NCBI GenBank assembly: GCA_007134225.1
Contig: SLLE01000076.1
Coordinates: forward strand, 79,111 to 143,110
Length of the DNA stretch: 64,000 nt
Origin: Tindallia sp.
Lineage (GTDB): Bacteria > Bacillota > Clostridia > Peptostreptococcales > Tindalliaceae
Direction of reading: 5' to 3'
In this document: positions 30,669-40,368 of the stretch, one piece after another
Numbering within the stretch: position 1 is the stretch's first letter
Layout: each line of letters starts with the position of its first letter
The notes under the pieces: model-generated
Seen by the model: the letters and a program-made list of their open reading frames with translations, nothing else
Told to the model about the DNA's origin: nothing
Databases searched by the model: none
Translations under genes and position numbers: made by a program

Positions 30669-30742
30669 GTCCCGTTATATATGGAATCCGTTACCGGAAT
30701 TTCCAGCTTGATTTGGGGCCTGTAATAAATGTTCGCATTTGA

Positions 30743-30943
30743 TCAAGCTTTGCTTACATTAGTAGCCTGAGGGCCTTTTTCTCCATCAACAATTTCAAAT
30801 TCCACTTCCTGCCCTTCTTCGAGGGTTTTGAATCCATCCATTGTAATGGCAGAAAAATGAACAAAAACATCTTCTCCATTTTCTCTTGAAATAAAACCAT
30901 ACCCTTTTTCTGCATTAAACCACTTCACTGTACCTTTTTCCAT
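30743..30943 (-). CDS. Cold-shock domain protein
   Basis: The 66-residue protein is one OB-fold cold-shock domain that binds single-stranded RNA and DNA. The RNP1 motif KGYGFI (about residues 13-18) and RNP2 motif VFVHF (about 26-30) are intact. TTG two codons upstream opens the frame, but AGGAGG is placed nine bases before ATG 30943. It is monocistronic, with its own promoter, a leader of about 60 bases and a strong terminator. Whether it is cold-induced cannot be told from this sequence. Confidence 0.97.
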   Translation of the reverse strand: MEKGTVKWFNAEKGYGFISRENGEDVFVHFSAITMDGFKTLEEGQEVEFEIVDGEKGPQATNVSKA

Positions 30944-31006
30944 TTGCAAATTCCTCCTAATGCTTTGAATAAATTAATGAAAAACCAACTATTTTCATCA
31001 AGATAA

Positions 31007-31036
31007 ATATTATCACATCAAAATAGAGATTGTCAA
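31007..31036 (-). promoter_or_regulatory. Promoter of the cold-shock gene
   Basis: TTGACA and TAATAT are separated by 18 bases on the minus strand, about 60 bases upstream of the start codon. Confidence 0.65.
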
Positions 31037-31051
31037 TAAAACAACTATATT

Positions 31052-31990
31052 TTAAACAGATGTGATGACATTTGAAATTTGCCATACAATAATATAAATG
31101 AAAAGCGGAATAGCACCCGTTAAAGGTACATATTCCATCACTGAAACTTTGTTTTCCGATTGAACCTCTTTTTCCTCAGGAAGTGAGGCCGATAACATTT
31201 TAAGCTTTCTCCAAAGAAAGCTAGCGATCACGAGCCCAATCACCGCAAGAACGCCGAAGAAAATCAAGCTGGCAAACAATGATTCCTGCATTGCTGTTTC
31301 GGCTATTTCCGTGTCTTCGTTTGGTATGTAGTCTTCCATGATAAAGAAAAAATAACCAATAGAGATCGCCAGAAGGTTATTGAAAACGTGTCCAATGATG
31401 GCGGCCCACAATGACTTTGTTACAACAGCCAAAGAGCCAAAAACAATGCCCAGCACTATTGGCCCCAGTAAATTATAGATATTATAATGGAAAATTCCAA
31501 ATAAAACAGAGGTTATCAATACCGCTCTTACATTGCCAAGTTGTTGATATCCTCTAAGAATAACCCCGCGAAAAAGCACTTCTTCACAAATTCCAGCTGC
31601 CAGCGATACGATAAGTACCAGTCTGAGATATTCGTATAGATTGGTTGCCGCAGGGATCTGGGGAATGCTGATCTCACCAAAACGACTAAGAATATTCATC
31701 ACAATAAGATTGCCAAAAACCGCAGACGGATACATGAACAAAGTAATCAAGACTGTAAGCACAATTTGCTTCCAGTGAAGCGGGTACAAACGCAGGGTCG
31801 ACTTGATATCAATTTTTTTAATCTCCATATAAACGACTGCCGGCAAAAGAACTACTGCAAACTGAGTGATCAGCAACCCTGTAAAAATTTCTCTTGACTG
31901 GACATAAAAGCCAAGTGTGAAAAATAGGATCGATCCTGCCAGAAATAAAAGATTCGCGTCAACGACTCGTAATTTGTTATCCCGATCCAT
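31052..31990 (-). CDS. CPBP-family intramembrane metalloprotease
   Basis: The 312-residue membrane protein has about eight hydrophobic segments and the CPBP (CAAX protease and bacteriocin-processing) signature: EEVLFRGVILRGY (about residue 140), FGIFHYN (about 163) and GHVFNN (about 200), which supply the glutamates, histidines and asparagine of the active site. Bacterial members process peptides or provide bacteriocin immunity, and the substrate here is unknown. Its ATG overlaps the stop of the upstream M20 gene (TAATG), so the pair is co-translated. A long non-conserved loop separates the last two helices. Confidence 0.9.
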   Translation of the reverse strand: MDRDNKLRVVDANLLFLAGSILFFTLGFYVQSREIFTGLLITQFAVVLLPAVVYMEIKKIDIKSTLRLYPLHWKQIVLTVLITLFMYPSAVFGNLIVMNILSRFGEISIPQIPAATNLYEYLRLVLIVSLAAGICEEVLFRGVILRGYQQLGNVRAVLITSVLFGIFHYNIYNLLGPIVLGIVFGSLAVVTKSLWAAIIGHVFNNLLAISIGYFFFIMEDYIPNEDTEIAETAMQESLFASLIFFGVLAVIGLVIASFLWRKLKMLSASLPEEKEVQSENKVSVMEYVPLTGAIPLFIYIIVWQISNVITSV

Positions 31991-33177
31991 TACTCACGCT
32001 CACTTTCTTCATCCAATTCCACCGCAGACCGCTTAATAAGAATGTTCAGGAATGCCTGAACTCCTAACGAAAGAACATCTTCGTCAAAGTTAAACTGCCC
32101 GTGATGTAGAGGATACAGCATGTTTTTTTTCGGATTTTGTGTACCCAAAAAAAAGAAAAGGCTTGGATATTTCCGTTGATAGAAAGAGAAATCTTCTGCC
32201 AGCATGATAGGATCCGTCATTTCTACCAGCCTTGGATCCTGAGCCGAAACCCATTCCTCAACCATTTCCGGAGGATTCACCACTGGTGGGTAGAGTTCGC
32301 GCAGATCAACATCGATTTGACAGTCAAAAGTTATTTCTGATCCTCTTATAATTGCCAACAAACGTTTTTTCAACGTATCATAAGATGATTCACTGAATGT
32401 TCTAATAGTACCTTCCATCGTTGCTTTTTTAGCAATTATATTGCGCACCTCGCCGCCATTAAAGGTTCCAAAGGTTATCACCGCTGGCTCCAAGGGATTA
32501 ATGTTTCTGCTGACAATCGTTTGAAATGCGGTGAGGAGATGGCTCGCAATGATCAAGGCATCGTTTCCGGAATGTGGTAATCCACCATGTGCATTCTCAC
32601 CCCATACTGTAATATCAATTTCGCTGTTTTGTGCCATCATGGGGCCGGAAACAATGCCGAGTTTGCCTTGCTGAATACCAGGAAACAGGTGAAGTCCATA
32701 TATTTCCTTTACTCCATATTGATCCAGAATTCCGGACTGAACGATAATGTCAGCACCTCCGGTACCCTCTTCACCTGGTTGAAACAACAGAACAACATTA
32801 TCTTCAAGCTCTATTTCATCAGAAGTAAGAACATTCGCCAACCCAAGTAAAATGGACATATGGCCATCATGACCACAAGCATGCATACAACCTGGTTTCT
32901 GAGATTTATAATCCACGTCGTTAAGTTCGTTCACTTCCAGAGCATCCATATCGGCACGGAAGCAAAAAGTGGTTTTTCCCGACTTTCCAGGAATGAAAGC
33001 AAGCACTCCTGTTCCGGCAACTTCGCTTTCATATTGAACCCCTAACTGATCCAAACAGCTCTGAATGTATATTGCTGTTTCCGTTTCCTGGAATGCCAAT
33101 TCAGGGATTCGATGTAGATCTTGACGGTACTTTTTCAGTTTTTCCGATAACTTGATTCTATCAAAAGACCATTCCAT
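31990..33177 (-). CDS. M20-family amidohydrolase
   Basis: The 395-residue protein matches the M20D group of hippurate hydrolase/N-acyl-amino-acid amidohydrolases. Metal-binding and catalytic segments are RADMDALEVNE (about 75), HACGHDGHMSILLG (about 97), QPGEEGTGGADI (about 131) and GLHLFPG (about 160), with MLAEDFSFY near the C-terminus. The dimerisation domain lies between about 180 and 295. It would remove acyl groups from amino acids or peptides in the cytoplasm. It overlaps the CPBP gene and follows hpt by 27 bases. Confidence 0.93.
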   Translation of the reverse strand: MEWSFDRIKLSEKLKKYRQDLHRIPELAFQETETAIYIQSCLDQLGVQYESEVAGTGVLAFIPGKSGKTTFCFRADMDALEVNELNDVDYKSQKPGCMHACGHDGHMSILLGLANVLTSDEIELEDNVVLLFQPGEEGTGGADIIVQSGILDQYGVKEIYGLHLFPGIQQGKLGIVSGPMMAQNSEIDITVWGENAHGGLPHSGNDALIIASHLLTAFQTIVSRNINPLEPAVITFGTFNGGEVRNIIAKKATMEGTIRTFSESSYDTLKKRLLAIIRGSEITFDCQIDVDLRELYPPVVNPPEMVEEWVSAQDPRLVEMTDPIMLAEDFSFYQRKYPSLFFFLGTQNPKKNMLYPLHHGQFNFDEDVLSLGVQAFLNILIKRSAVELDEESERE

Positions 33178-33204
33178 TCCACATTCTCCTGTTCAAAATC
33201 ATAG

Positions 33205-33747
33205 TCAATATCGATCTTCATCCGTTACAATAAATACATAGGGAATATTCCGGTAATGATCACCATAATTCAATCCATATCCAACGACAAAAGCATCTGG
33301 TATGGTAAAGCCAAAATAGTCCGGTTCAAGGTCTGTTAAACGACGGGAAGGTTTGTTAAGCAACACACAGGATTTTAAACTCTTAGGATTTTTTGTTTTC
33401 AAATGTTCCATTACATGTTTTAAGGTAAGTCCTGAATCCGCAATATCATCCACCAACAATACATCAAATTCCGTCAGATCTTCTTCAACATCCTTGTCAA
33501 TCATCACTTTTCCGCTGGTTTGCAGGCCATCACCATAGGATGAGCTAATCATAAAATTAACCTTCAGCTTTAAGTCGATGGTTCGCACCAGATCAGCACA
33601 GAATATAAAACTCCCCCGCAACAAGGAAATGACATACAAATTTCTACCCTGATAGTCTTCCGTTAATCGTCTGCCTAATTCTTGAGTCTTATCTTCTATT
33701 TCCTCTTTAGAACATAGAACTTCCCATTTCTTGTCATCAATGTTCAT
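33205..33747 (-). CDS. hpt: Hypoxanthine phosphoribosyltransferase
   Basis: The 180-residue enzyme salvages hypoxanthine and guanine with PRPP. The PRPP-binding motif VLLVDDIADSGLTL is at about residues 97-110, ISLLRGSFIF is near residue 40 and the base-contacting YGLNYGDHYRNIPYV lies at the C-terminus. GGGGG precedes ATG by six bases. In many Firmicutes hpt adjoins tilS and ftsH, but here it starts a short operon with the M20 and CPBP genes. The repeat element at 33802 ends just upstream and could affect its promoter. Confidence 0.97.
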   Translation of the reverse strand: MNIDDKKWEVLCSKEEIEDKTQELGRRLTEDYQGRNLYVISLLRGSFIFCADLVRTIDLKLKVNFMISSSYGDGLQTSGKVMIDKDVEEDLTEFDVLLVDDIADSGLTLKHVMEHLKTKNPKSLKSCVLLNKPSRRLTDLEPDYFGFTIPDAFVVGYGLNYGDHYRNIPYVFIVTDEDRY

Positions 33748-33801
33748 ACGTTACCCCCTATAATACGCAAGTCATTAGGTATTTAATCTAAATCTCATTC
33801 T

Positions 33802-33992
33802 ATAAACAGGATTCTTAGCTTCTGTTGGAGTCTTAACTCCATCAGAAGCTAAGAATGCGTTATCCTATCCATAAGTAGATGGCTTAAATGTATCATTTGG
33901 TGGCAGATACTTAGTTTCTTCACGCCAGGCGTAGCACCACTTATCTCCCTCTTGCATAAGAGGGAATCTTAGCGGTGGTAGTCATCGGATAA
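33802..33992. repeat. Palindromic repeat element, copy A
   Basis: A non-coding repeat of about 190 bases runs from ATAAACAGGATTCTTA to GTAGTCATCGGATAAA. The second copy, at 59768-59957, is inverted. It contains a 13-bp outer stem (TTCTTAGCTTCTG/CAGAAGCTAAGAA) with an inner TGGAG/CTCCA stem, and at the other end a stem-loop with CACCACTTATCTCCCTCTT pairing with AGAGGG and CTTAGCGGTGG. No transposase is encoded. The subterminal hairpins and lack of inverted termini suggest a small non-autonomous IS200/IS605-type (PATE-like) element; this is inference. Confidence 0.8.
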
Positions 33993-34014
33993 AATAATTT
34001 CACTGTCAATTCTA

Positions 34015-34167
34015 TTACAAATAGGGCGGTTGATTCTTGTCGTCATTTAATATTTCCTTGATTTCTTTCAATAAATGTACGATTCGATTTAACGAGTATT
34101 GCAAGGAAATCAAAATAATAAACACGATTACCAAGGGAACAATCCAAAAACCATTCAAATCCATCAT
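34015..34167 (-). CDS. Small single-pass membrane protein
   Basis: A 50-codon frame starts MMDLNGFW, continues with a hydrophobic stretch of about 17 residues (IVPLVIVFIILISL) and then an amphipathic charged tail, NRIVHLLKEIKEILNDD. AAGGGG lies a few bases upstream of the first ATG. It begins 14 bases after the polysaccharide deacetylase stop, so it is probably translated from the same message. I infer a membrane-anchored small protein with a cytoplasmic helix. No function is assigned; composition and placement are the only support. Confidence 0.65.
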   Translation of the reverse strand: MMDLNGFWIVPLVIVFIILISLQYSLNRIVHLLKEIKEILNDDKNQPPYL

Positions 34168-34180
34168 CCCACCCCTTCGC

Positions 34181-35296
34181 TTAGTAGGTTCGCTTGCTTT
34201 CTTCAGAAATATCAGAACTCAAGTGATCAACACGTTCCTTCGGTATTGTGACAACATCAGGATTTCCATCACTAATATATCTGATTCGACTTCCGCTTTC
34301 AAAGGTACTCATCCAGTCATACATTCCAACCCCATCTACTTTTGTTTCACTGGCACGAACCCGACGTATTCTCGACCCGTCAAAATCTTCATGATACGGG
34401 GAATGATAAGGATCCCATCCAACTTCCAGCACTGCAACATGATGATAACTGACTTCTTCATGCTCACCGCTTACCAGGTAGGACCATAATGCTTCATCCT
34501 TAGGTCTTGAGCCGAATGGCAAGGCAAAGGTATTTACATCATAATCCGGAACATATTCGCTGACCAATTGAAGAATTCTGCCCAGTTCCCGTTGAATAGT
34601 TGCTGCATCCGCCTCTCCCAGGTGTAAGTGTGTAGCAGTATGATTTCCAATGTCCATTCCATTGTCCACCAGAAAATTCAGCTTATAATCCACCCACTCT
34701 TTCTGTCCAAATGGAGTTCCCCCATTAATAAAAAAGGTGGCATGAGGCATAAAATCTGGATGTTTTTCATGAAAATCCATTAAAATTCCCACAGCCGAAT
34801 CAGGGTCAATAATCCATTCACCGGATTCATCTTCAATCATATTAAAGTTATTCTGATTACCATCGTCAAAGGTTAAAACCACCGGTGTTTTTCCTGGTGG
34901 GGTTGTTATGTTTCCCGTCGCATAATCTTCCAGTCTAAGAGGTCTGTATCCCTGCTGATATAAGTTTTCTAAATCCTGTCGAAAATTATCAGGTGTTCGA
35001 GACCATTCGGCTTCCGGCTCACGAATATGATGATACATTAGAACCATTACCTGTCCCAGTTCATCAACTCCTAATTCTTCAGGGTCTATTTCCTGCCATT
35101 CTTCTTCCCTTTCCTGAACATCATCTGCTTCGTTGATTCCATTCTGCACTTCCGTTTCCTGGTCTTCACTAGTTTCCAATATTTCACCTGCAGGTTCATT
35201 TGATCCATCGGTGGAATCCTGCGCTCCGCTACAACCAACTGAACCTATTAACATACCAATACTCAACAATAGTAACAGATATCTGCTTCGTCGCAT
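34181..35296 (-). CDS. Polysaccharide deacetylase lipoprotein (NodB domain)
   Basis: The 371-residue protein begins with a lipoprotein signal peptide (RRSRYLLLLLSIGMLIG) and the lipobox GSVGC, so it is anchored to the outer face of the membrane. A linker of about 50 acidic residues (about 25-75) precedes the carbohydrate esterase 4 domain. Its metal and catalytic motifs are VLTFDDG (about 140) and NHTATHLHL (about 217). It probably removes acetyl groups from peptidoglycan or another wall polysaccharide; the substrate is not readable from the sequence. AAAGGAG precedes the ATG. It lies downstream of the QueG-like gene. Confidence 0.92.
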   Translation of the reverse strand: MRRSRYLLLLLSIGMLIGSVGCSGAQDSTDGSNEPAGEILETSEDQETEVQNGINEADDVQEREEEWQEIDPEELGVDELGQVMVLMYHHIREPEAEWSRTPDNFRQDLENLYQQGYRPLRLEDYATGNITTPPGKTPVVLTFDDGNQNNFNMIEDESGEWIIDPDSAVGILMDFHEKHPDFMPHATFFINGGTPFGQKEWVDYKLNFLVDNGMDIGNHTATHLHLGEADAATIQRELGRILQLVSEYVPDYDVNTFALPFGSRPKDEALWSYLVSGEHEEVSYHHVAVLEVGWDPYHSPYHEDFDGSRIRRVRASETKVDGVGMYDWMSTFESGSRIRYISDGNPDVVTIPKERVDHLSSDISEESKRTY

Positions 35297-35309
35297 TTTT
35301 GCATCTCCT

Positions 35310-36008
35310 TTATGGTTTTTTTATGCTGCCTTTGGGACAAACTCTCATACAAATACCACAAACAGCACCTCGACCAATATGTTGATATGCCTTTTTCATA
35401 TGTTGACTGCAGCGTACCGGGTCTACGATTAACTCCCTCTCTATTCCAGGGACCCAATGATGCATTCCTGCCAAGGCGAATGCCGGACATGCTTTCACGC
35501 AAATCAAACAGTCACCGCACTGACTTTCTTCAATGGGTTGATCCACCTCCATAGGCATCGAGGTGAGTACGGTTCCAAGTCTGATTTCCGGTCCATAAGC
35601 TTCAGTAATTAAATTTCCGCTCTTGCCAATCCAACCAAGACCTGAACGCGTTGCTGTCATTCGGTGCGAAACCATCCCCCGATATTCGGAAGTTTTTTCA
35701 TTGAGGCTCTGAGACGCTGGTATTGCATAAGCAGTATAACCCATCCGCTGTATTGCAAGCATGGTTTTGAGGCTAATCTGATCAATGAATGTATTGATTG
35801 ATCGGTAATGATGAAAATAGGTTTGACTGGGCCCATTCATTGGACTTATTTCCTCCAAAATCCGATGCGAGAGACGTACTGCAAAAGAGACAGCTATTGG
35901 CATATCCTTTAAAGATGCAGGCAAATACGGGTACACATCCCCAACGCCCGAAAGATCCGCTCCAAGTTCTTTTAACAGCACTTTAATTAGTTCCTTCTCA
36001 TTCAACAC
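35310..36008 (-). CDS. QueG-like iron-sulfur protein (4Fe-4S double cluster)
   Basis: The 232-residue protein resembles the epoxyqueuosine reductase/reductive-dehalogenase-like family in its middle (RSGLGWIGKSGNLIT, about 120-135) and C-terminal ferredoxin part, with clusters CGDCLICVKACP (about 163) and CGICMRVCPKGS (about 217). It is about 100 residues shorter than true QueG and lacks that protein's C-terminal HEAT-like region, so it may be one of the short clostridial homologues with an unknown substrate rather than the queuosine enzyme. Translation starts at GTG inside the end of folC (11-base overlap). Confidence 0.85.
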   Translation of the reverse strand: MLNEKELIKVLLKELGADLSGVGDVYPYLPASLKDMPIAVSFAVRLSHRILEEISPMNGPSQTYFHHYRSINTFIDQISLKTMLAIQRMGYTAYAIPASQSLNEKTSEYRGMVSHRMTATRSGLGWIGKSGNLITEAYGPEIRLGTVLTSMPMEVDQPIEESQCGDCLICVKACPAFALAGMHHWVPGIERELIVDPVRCSQHMKKAYQHIGRGAVCGICMRVCPKGSIKKP

Positions 36009-37320
36009 TCAAATCATCTCCAGCTTCTTCTCCCAGAAAAATGGAACGGATTTGTCCCAGCATATAGAGTGAGCCTGCACATAAAACCGCCCCCGATTCA
36101 GGTGTTATTTCAAGCGCTCTATCGATAGCTTCCCTTATAACTGGTTCAACCCATACGTGGGAATGCTTATCCCGGACGATCTTCCCCAGGTCTTCGGCTT
36201 TTAAGGCACGGTGGTAATCTGGCTGCGTCACTACCACTCTGTGAATCTGCGGGAGCAAGGCATCCAAAACACCTTCAATTTCTTTATCCTCCAACACTCC
36301 AATTACCCAGGTGATGGATGCACCTTTTAAAAGCAAAGCGATGCTTTTTGACAAGGATCGTGCTCCCTGAATGTTATGCGCTCCATCAATAATAACCAAA
36401 GGTTTCTCATGAATAATTTCTAATCGCCCCATCCATCTTACTTGTTCAAGACCTTTTCTCACCAGATTTTCCTCTATGGTAACATATCCAAGTTCCTCGA
36501 GCATCTGGATGGCGGCCAGGGCCAGCATACAGTTCTCCACCTGATGCGGACCTGGCAGCGAAACTGTCAGCGATTCATAGTGCCTTCCCCGAAGTAAGAC
36601 CGTAAATGTCTGACCCTGTAAGGTTGTATCATGAATCGTTAGGCTTTCAGGAATCACGTGAACAAAGGGAGCTTGTATGGAAGCCGCCTTTTCTTTCAAC
36701 ACCTGATACGCTATCTGTTGCTGAAAACCCGTCACAATTGGAATGCCATTTTTGATGATACCGGCTTTTTCACCGGCAATGGCCTCCAGGGTATTGCCCA
36801 AATATGCCATATGATCATAGTCAATTGGGGTAATCACACATAATAATGGTTTTTCGATCACATTGGTTGCATCCAAGCGACCACCAAGTCCCACCTCGAG
36901 AATCACATAATCCACTTGTTGCTGTTGATAGTATAGCAACGCCATCGCCGTAACGACTTCGAATTCCGTTGGATGCTGGTAACCTTCTTCCAGCATTATG
37001 TCAATACAATGCTTTATTTTTGCCGTTAATTTTCCCAGTTCCTCATCTGGTATGTTGCTTTCACCTATTCGTATGCGCTCATTGAATCGCTGAATATACG
37101 GTGATGTATATAATCCTACCCGAAAACCAGCAGCCGTTAACACCGACTGGATCATTGAACAGGTGGATCCTTTTCCGTTGGTTCCGGCAACATGAATCAC
37201 CTTTAATGTTTTTTCCGGATGATCCAGGAGCTTCAACAGTCTCCTAATATTTGTCAATCCCAACTTACTTCCAAATTTATAGGTTCCATGTATATAGGTT
37301 AATGCCTCCTGATAATTCAA
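35998..37320 (-). CDS. folC: Folylpolyglutamate synthase / dihydrofolate synthase
   Basis: About 440 residues. The Mur-ligase-like enzyme adds glutamates to folates and can join dihydropteroate to glutamate. The ATP P-loop HVAGTNGKGSTCSM is at about residues 43-56, followed by GRIRIGE-type and VEVGLGGRLDATN segments and the C-terminal VIDGAHN motif (about 300). The frame extends to an upstream ATG, but AAAGGAGG is eight bases from TTG 37320, giving LNYQEALTYIHG, the usual family start. It follows valS by 28 bases, a conserved clostridial arrangement. Confidence 0.95.
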   Translation of the reverse strand: MNYQEALTYIHGTYKFGSKLGLTNIRRLLKLLDHPEKTLKVIHVAGTNGKGSTCSMIQSVLTAAGFRVGLYTSPYIQRFNERIRIGESNIPDEELGKLTAKIKHCIDIMLEEGYQHPTEFEVVTAMALLYYQQQQVDYVILEVGLGGRLDATNVIEKPLLCVITPIDYDHMAYLGNTLEAIAGEKAGIIKNGIPIVTGFQQQIAYQVLKEKAASIQAPFVHVIPESLTIHDTTLQGQTFTVLLRGRHYESLTVSLPGPHQVENCMLALAAIQMLEELGYVTIEENLVRKGLEQVRWMGRLEIIHEKPLVIIDGAHNIQGARSLSKSIALLLKGASITWVIGVLEDKEIEGVLDALLPQIHRVVVTQPDYHRALKAEDLGKIVRDKHSHVWVEPVIREAIDRALEITPESGAVLCAGSLYMLGQIRSIFLGEEAGDDLSVE

Positions 37321-37348
37321 GGCGTGAACCTCCTTTTGTCCGTAACAT

Positions 37349-39997
37349 TTACTGCTGAAGCTCTTCCATTCGTTTCTCCACATTCTTTAGCATTTCTTCA
37401 AATTTGATCTTCTTTTGTTTTTCTTCTTCCACCAGGTCAGCAGGCGCTTTCTCAACAAAACCTTTGTTTTTCAATTTTCCCTGAACCCGTTTAATCTCTC
37501 CCTGTAACTTCTGCTTTTCTTTGTCCAGGCGCTGTATCTCTTTCTCTATATCCACCAGTTCCTCCAATGGAATGAAAAGCTCAGCTCCAGCAAAAGAAAT
37601 TGAAACAGCTTGTTCTGGAACCATCTCTTTTGTATTTGGAAATGATACCCCTGATACAGAGGCCAGACTCATTAAATAAGGCGTCCCTTTATGGAGTGTA
37701 TCTCTCAATTCCTTACGTGCATTCAACACCATTAATGCGGCTTTTTTAGATGCTGGCACATTCATATCCGCCCTAATATTTCGGATGCTTTTAATCACCT
37801 GAACCAATTGACCCATCTCTTCTTCTGCTTCGGGATTAATCCAATCCGTTTTTGTTTCCGGCCATGGTGCAACCATAATATTTCCTCGTTCACCAGGTAG
37901 ATTTTGCCAGATTTCCTCTGTGATAAATGGCATAAACGGATGCAATAGCTTTAAAATATTTTGAAGCACTTCCATTAGCACTGCCTGCGCGGTATATCGT
38001 GCTCCTTCGTTATCACTGTATAGTCGAGTCTTACTCATTTCAATATACCAATCACAATATTCATTCCAGGTAAAGTCAAAAACTTTTTGCAATCCCAATC
38101 CAAGTTCAAATTTATCCAAGTTAGAGGTTATTTCCTGTTCTACACGCTGAAGTCTGGATAAAATCCACCGATCTTCAAAGGTCAGTTTATGCTCTCCTTC
38201 GCTGAGAAGCGGCATGTCACCGTCCAGATTCATTAGCAAAAACCTGGTGGCGTTCCACAATTTGTTTGCAAAGTTTCGACTGGCTTCCAGTCTTTCATCA
38301 TGGAACCGAAGATCGTTTCCTGGACTGTTTCCCTGAATCAGTATGAAGCGAAGTGCATCAGCACCATATTCATCGATTACCTGTAGCGGATCCACGCCAT
38401 TTCCTAATGATTTGCTCATCTTTCGCCCTTCGGCATCTCGAACCAATCCATGCACCAAAACATGCCTGAAAGGAACATCCTGACATGCTTCCAGACCACT
38501 AAAGGCCATCCGTACCACCCAGAAAAAAATAATATCATATCCTGTAACCAACACGCTGGTAGGATAAAAATAATCCAGTTCAGGTGTCTTATCCGGCCAT
38601 CCCAAGGTTGAAAATGGCCAAAGAGCCGAACTAAACCACGTGTCTAAAACATCCTCATCCTGAAAAATGTTACTCCCCTTACACTGAGAGCACGTTTCCG
38701 GTACTTCCCGAAGCACCATCATTTCACCGCAATCCTGGCAGTAATATGCCGGAATTCGATGACCCCACCATAGCTGTCTTGATATGCACCAATCCCGGAT
38801 GTTTTCCAGCCAATGAAAGTATATTTTGCTGAACCTCTCTGGAACAAATTTTGTATCACCATTCTTCACAGCATCAATGGCCGGTTTTGCTAGCGGATCC
38901 ATATGCAAAAACCATTGTTCGGAAGTAATTGGTTCGACGGCTGTATTGCATCGATAGCACTGACCGACATTATGCACCCTTTCTTTCACAGTAACAATCA
39001 GCCCAAGTTTTTCCAGATCGTCCACCATTTTTTTTCGCGCTTCGTATCGGTCCATCCCCTGATATGGTCCCCCATTTTCATTAATGCTGGCATTGTCGTT
39101 CATTACTCTTATTTGCGGCAGATCATGGCGAATCCCAACTTCAAAATCATTAGGGTCATGGGATGGTGTAATTTTAACAGCACCGGTACCAAATTCCGAA
39201 TCCACATATTCATCAGCAATGATTGGTATTTCGCGATTCAATAATGGCAATATGACGGTTTTACCAATTAAATGCTTATACCGTTCGTCTTCCGGATGAA
39301 CAGCAACAGCAGTGTCTCCTAAGATCGTTTCCGGTCTGGTGGTAGCAATTTCGATGTAAAGATCTTCATCTTTGATCGGGTAGTTAACATGCCAAAATTT
39401 TCCATCTTTTTCCTCATGTTCCACTTCAATATCAGAAAGTGATGTTTTGCAGTCAGGACACCAATTGATGATTCGATTGCCGCGATAGATCAAGTCTTTT
39501 TCGTATAATCGTACAAAAAATTCCTTGACCGCTTTGTTACAGCCATCATCCATCGTGAAGCGTTCCCGGGACCAGTCACAGGAATTACCAAGCTGCTTCA
39601 TCTGATCTACTATTCTTCGTCCATAATTGTCTCGCCAAGCCCAAGCTTCCTTCAAAAACTTATCCCGGCCAATTTCTTTTTTACTGAGGCCTTGTTCCTG
39701 CCTGATTTTATCCACAACTTTTACTTCTGTAGCAATACTGGCGTGATCGGTGCCGGGAAGCCACAGGGTTTCAAATCCTCGCATTCTTTTAAACCTGGCA
39801 AGAATATCTTGCAGTGTCTGATCAAGTGCATGCCCCAGGTGCAACTGACCGGTAATGTTCGGTGGCGGCAGAACAATGCAAAATGGTTCTTTTTCGGAAT
39901 TCGGATCTGCTTTAAACAAGTCCTTATCCATCCAGTCCTGGTAAACTTTTTTCTCAAAGGTTTTTGGATCATAATTTTTTTTTAATGTTGTCTCCAT
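37349..39997 (-). CDS. valS: Valyl-tRNA synthetase
   Basis: The 882-residue class I synthetase has the HIGH-type motif [15 protein letters not shown] (about 48) and the KMSKS motif [14 protein letters not shown] (about 525). A CP1 editing domain lies between them, and two CxxC zinc-like sites (CPDCKTS, CQDCGEM...CSQCKGS) are visible. The C-terminal coiled coil (about 810-882, [19 protein letters not shown]) is the tRNA-binding arm typical of ValRS. ATG 39997 follows GGGAGG. Expression is controlled by the upstream valine T-box. Confidence 0.98.
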   Translation of the reverse strand: METTLKKNYDPKTFEKKVYQDWMDKDLFKADPNSEKEPFCIVLPPPNITGQLHLGHALDQTLQDILARFKRMRGFETLWLPGTDHASIATEVKVVDKIRQEQGLSKKEIGRDKFLKEAWAWRDNYGRRIVDQMKQLGNSCDWSRERFTMDDGCNKAVKEFFVRLYEKDLIYRGNRIINWCPDCKTSLSDIEVEHEEKDGKFWHVNYPIKDEDLYIEIATTRPETILGDTAVAVHPEDERYKHLIGKTVILPLLNREIPIIADEYVDSEFGTGAVKITPSHDPNDFEVGIRHDLPQIRVMNDNASINENGGPYQGMDRYEARKKMVDDLEKLGLIVTVKERVHNVGQCYRCNTAVEPITSEQWFLHMDPLAKPAIDAVKNGDTKFVPERFSKIYFHWLENIRDWCISRQLWWGHRIPAYYCQDCGEMMVLREVPETCSQCKGSNIFQDEDVLDTWFSSALWPFSTLGWPDKTPELDYFYPTSVLVTGYDIIFFWVVRMAFSGLEACQDVPFRHVLVHGLVRDAEGRKMSKSLGNGVDPLQVIDEYGADALRFILIQGNSPGNDLRFHDERLEASRNFANKLWNATRFLLMNLDGDMPLLSEGEHKLTFEDRWILSRLQRVEQEITSNLDKFELGLGLQKVFDFTWNEYCDWYIEMSKTRLYSDNEGARYTAQAVLMEVLQNILKLLHPFMPFITEEIWQNLPGERGNIMVAPWPETKTDWINPEAEEEMGQLVQVIKSIRNIRADMNVPASKKAALMVLNARKELRDTLHKGTPYLMSLASVSGVSFPNTKEMVPEQAVSISFAGAELFIPLEELVDIEKEIQRLDKEKQKLQGEIKRVQGKLKNKGFVEKAPADLVEEEKQKKIKFEEMLKNVEKRMEELQQ

Positions 39998-40034
39998 CAA
40001 TTCAACCTCCCAGATCTATTAATATCAAAAACAA

Positions 40035-40311
40035 AAAAGCCTTTTCATCCTTATATCGATAAGGACGAAAAGACTTCGCGGTACCACCCTATTTCCTCAC
40101 TCTCATCTAAGTAAGCGCGAGGCTCTCTAGAGGAATATAACGGTTCCCATTCCGTCTGAACGTACACACTCTAATCGCTTCCGCTCAGATGCTCTGAAGC
40201 TACTTCGACAACCAGTCATCCTAAAACCTCTCAGCCATGGGTTTTATTCTCTGTAGGTTCTTTTGTTGCCTACTCTTCTTCTTCATCGCTACCATCTTTC
40301 TTTATTTAATT
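40035..40311 (-). promoter_or_regulatory. T-box leader of valS, specifier GUA (Val)
   Basis: The T-box motif AGGGTGGTACCGCG is at 40077-40090, and the terminator hairpin with six U is at 40035-40076. In stem I the codon GTA at 40201-40203 occupies the specifier place shared with the other leaders (GTA, one base, CTT, two bases, GAG). Uncharged tRNA-Val is the predicted ligand. Confidence 0.94.
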
Positions 40312-40317
40312 GCCCTC

Positions 40318-40345
40318 ATTATATCTTTTTGGTTTTTTTTGTCAA
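40318..40345 (-). promoter_or_regulatory. Promoter of the valS T-box leader
   Basis: Consensus TTGACA and TATAAT are separated by 16 bases on the minus strand. Confidence 0.82.
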
Positions 40346-40368
40346 GGTCATTCCTTCATCAATTCCGA

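Noticed and set aside
34037-34489. Plus-strand frame of 150 codons over the deacetylase end
   Set aside because: It is a shadow of the deacetylase and the small membrane protein, with no ribosome site.
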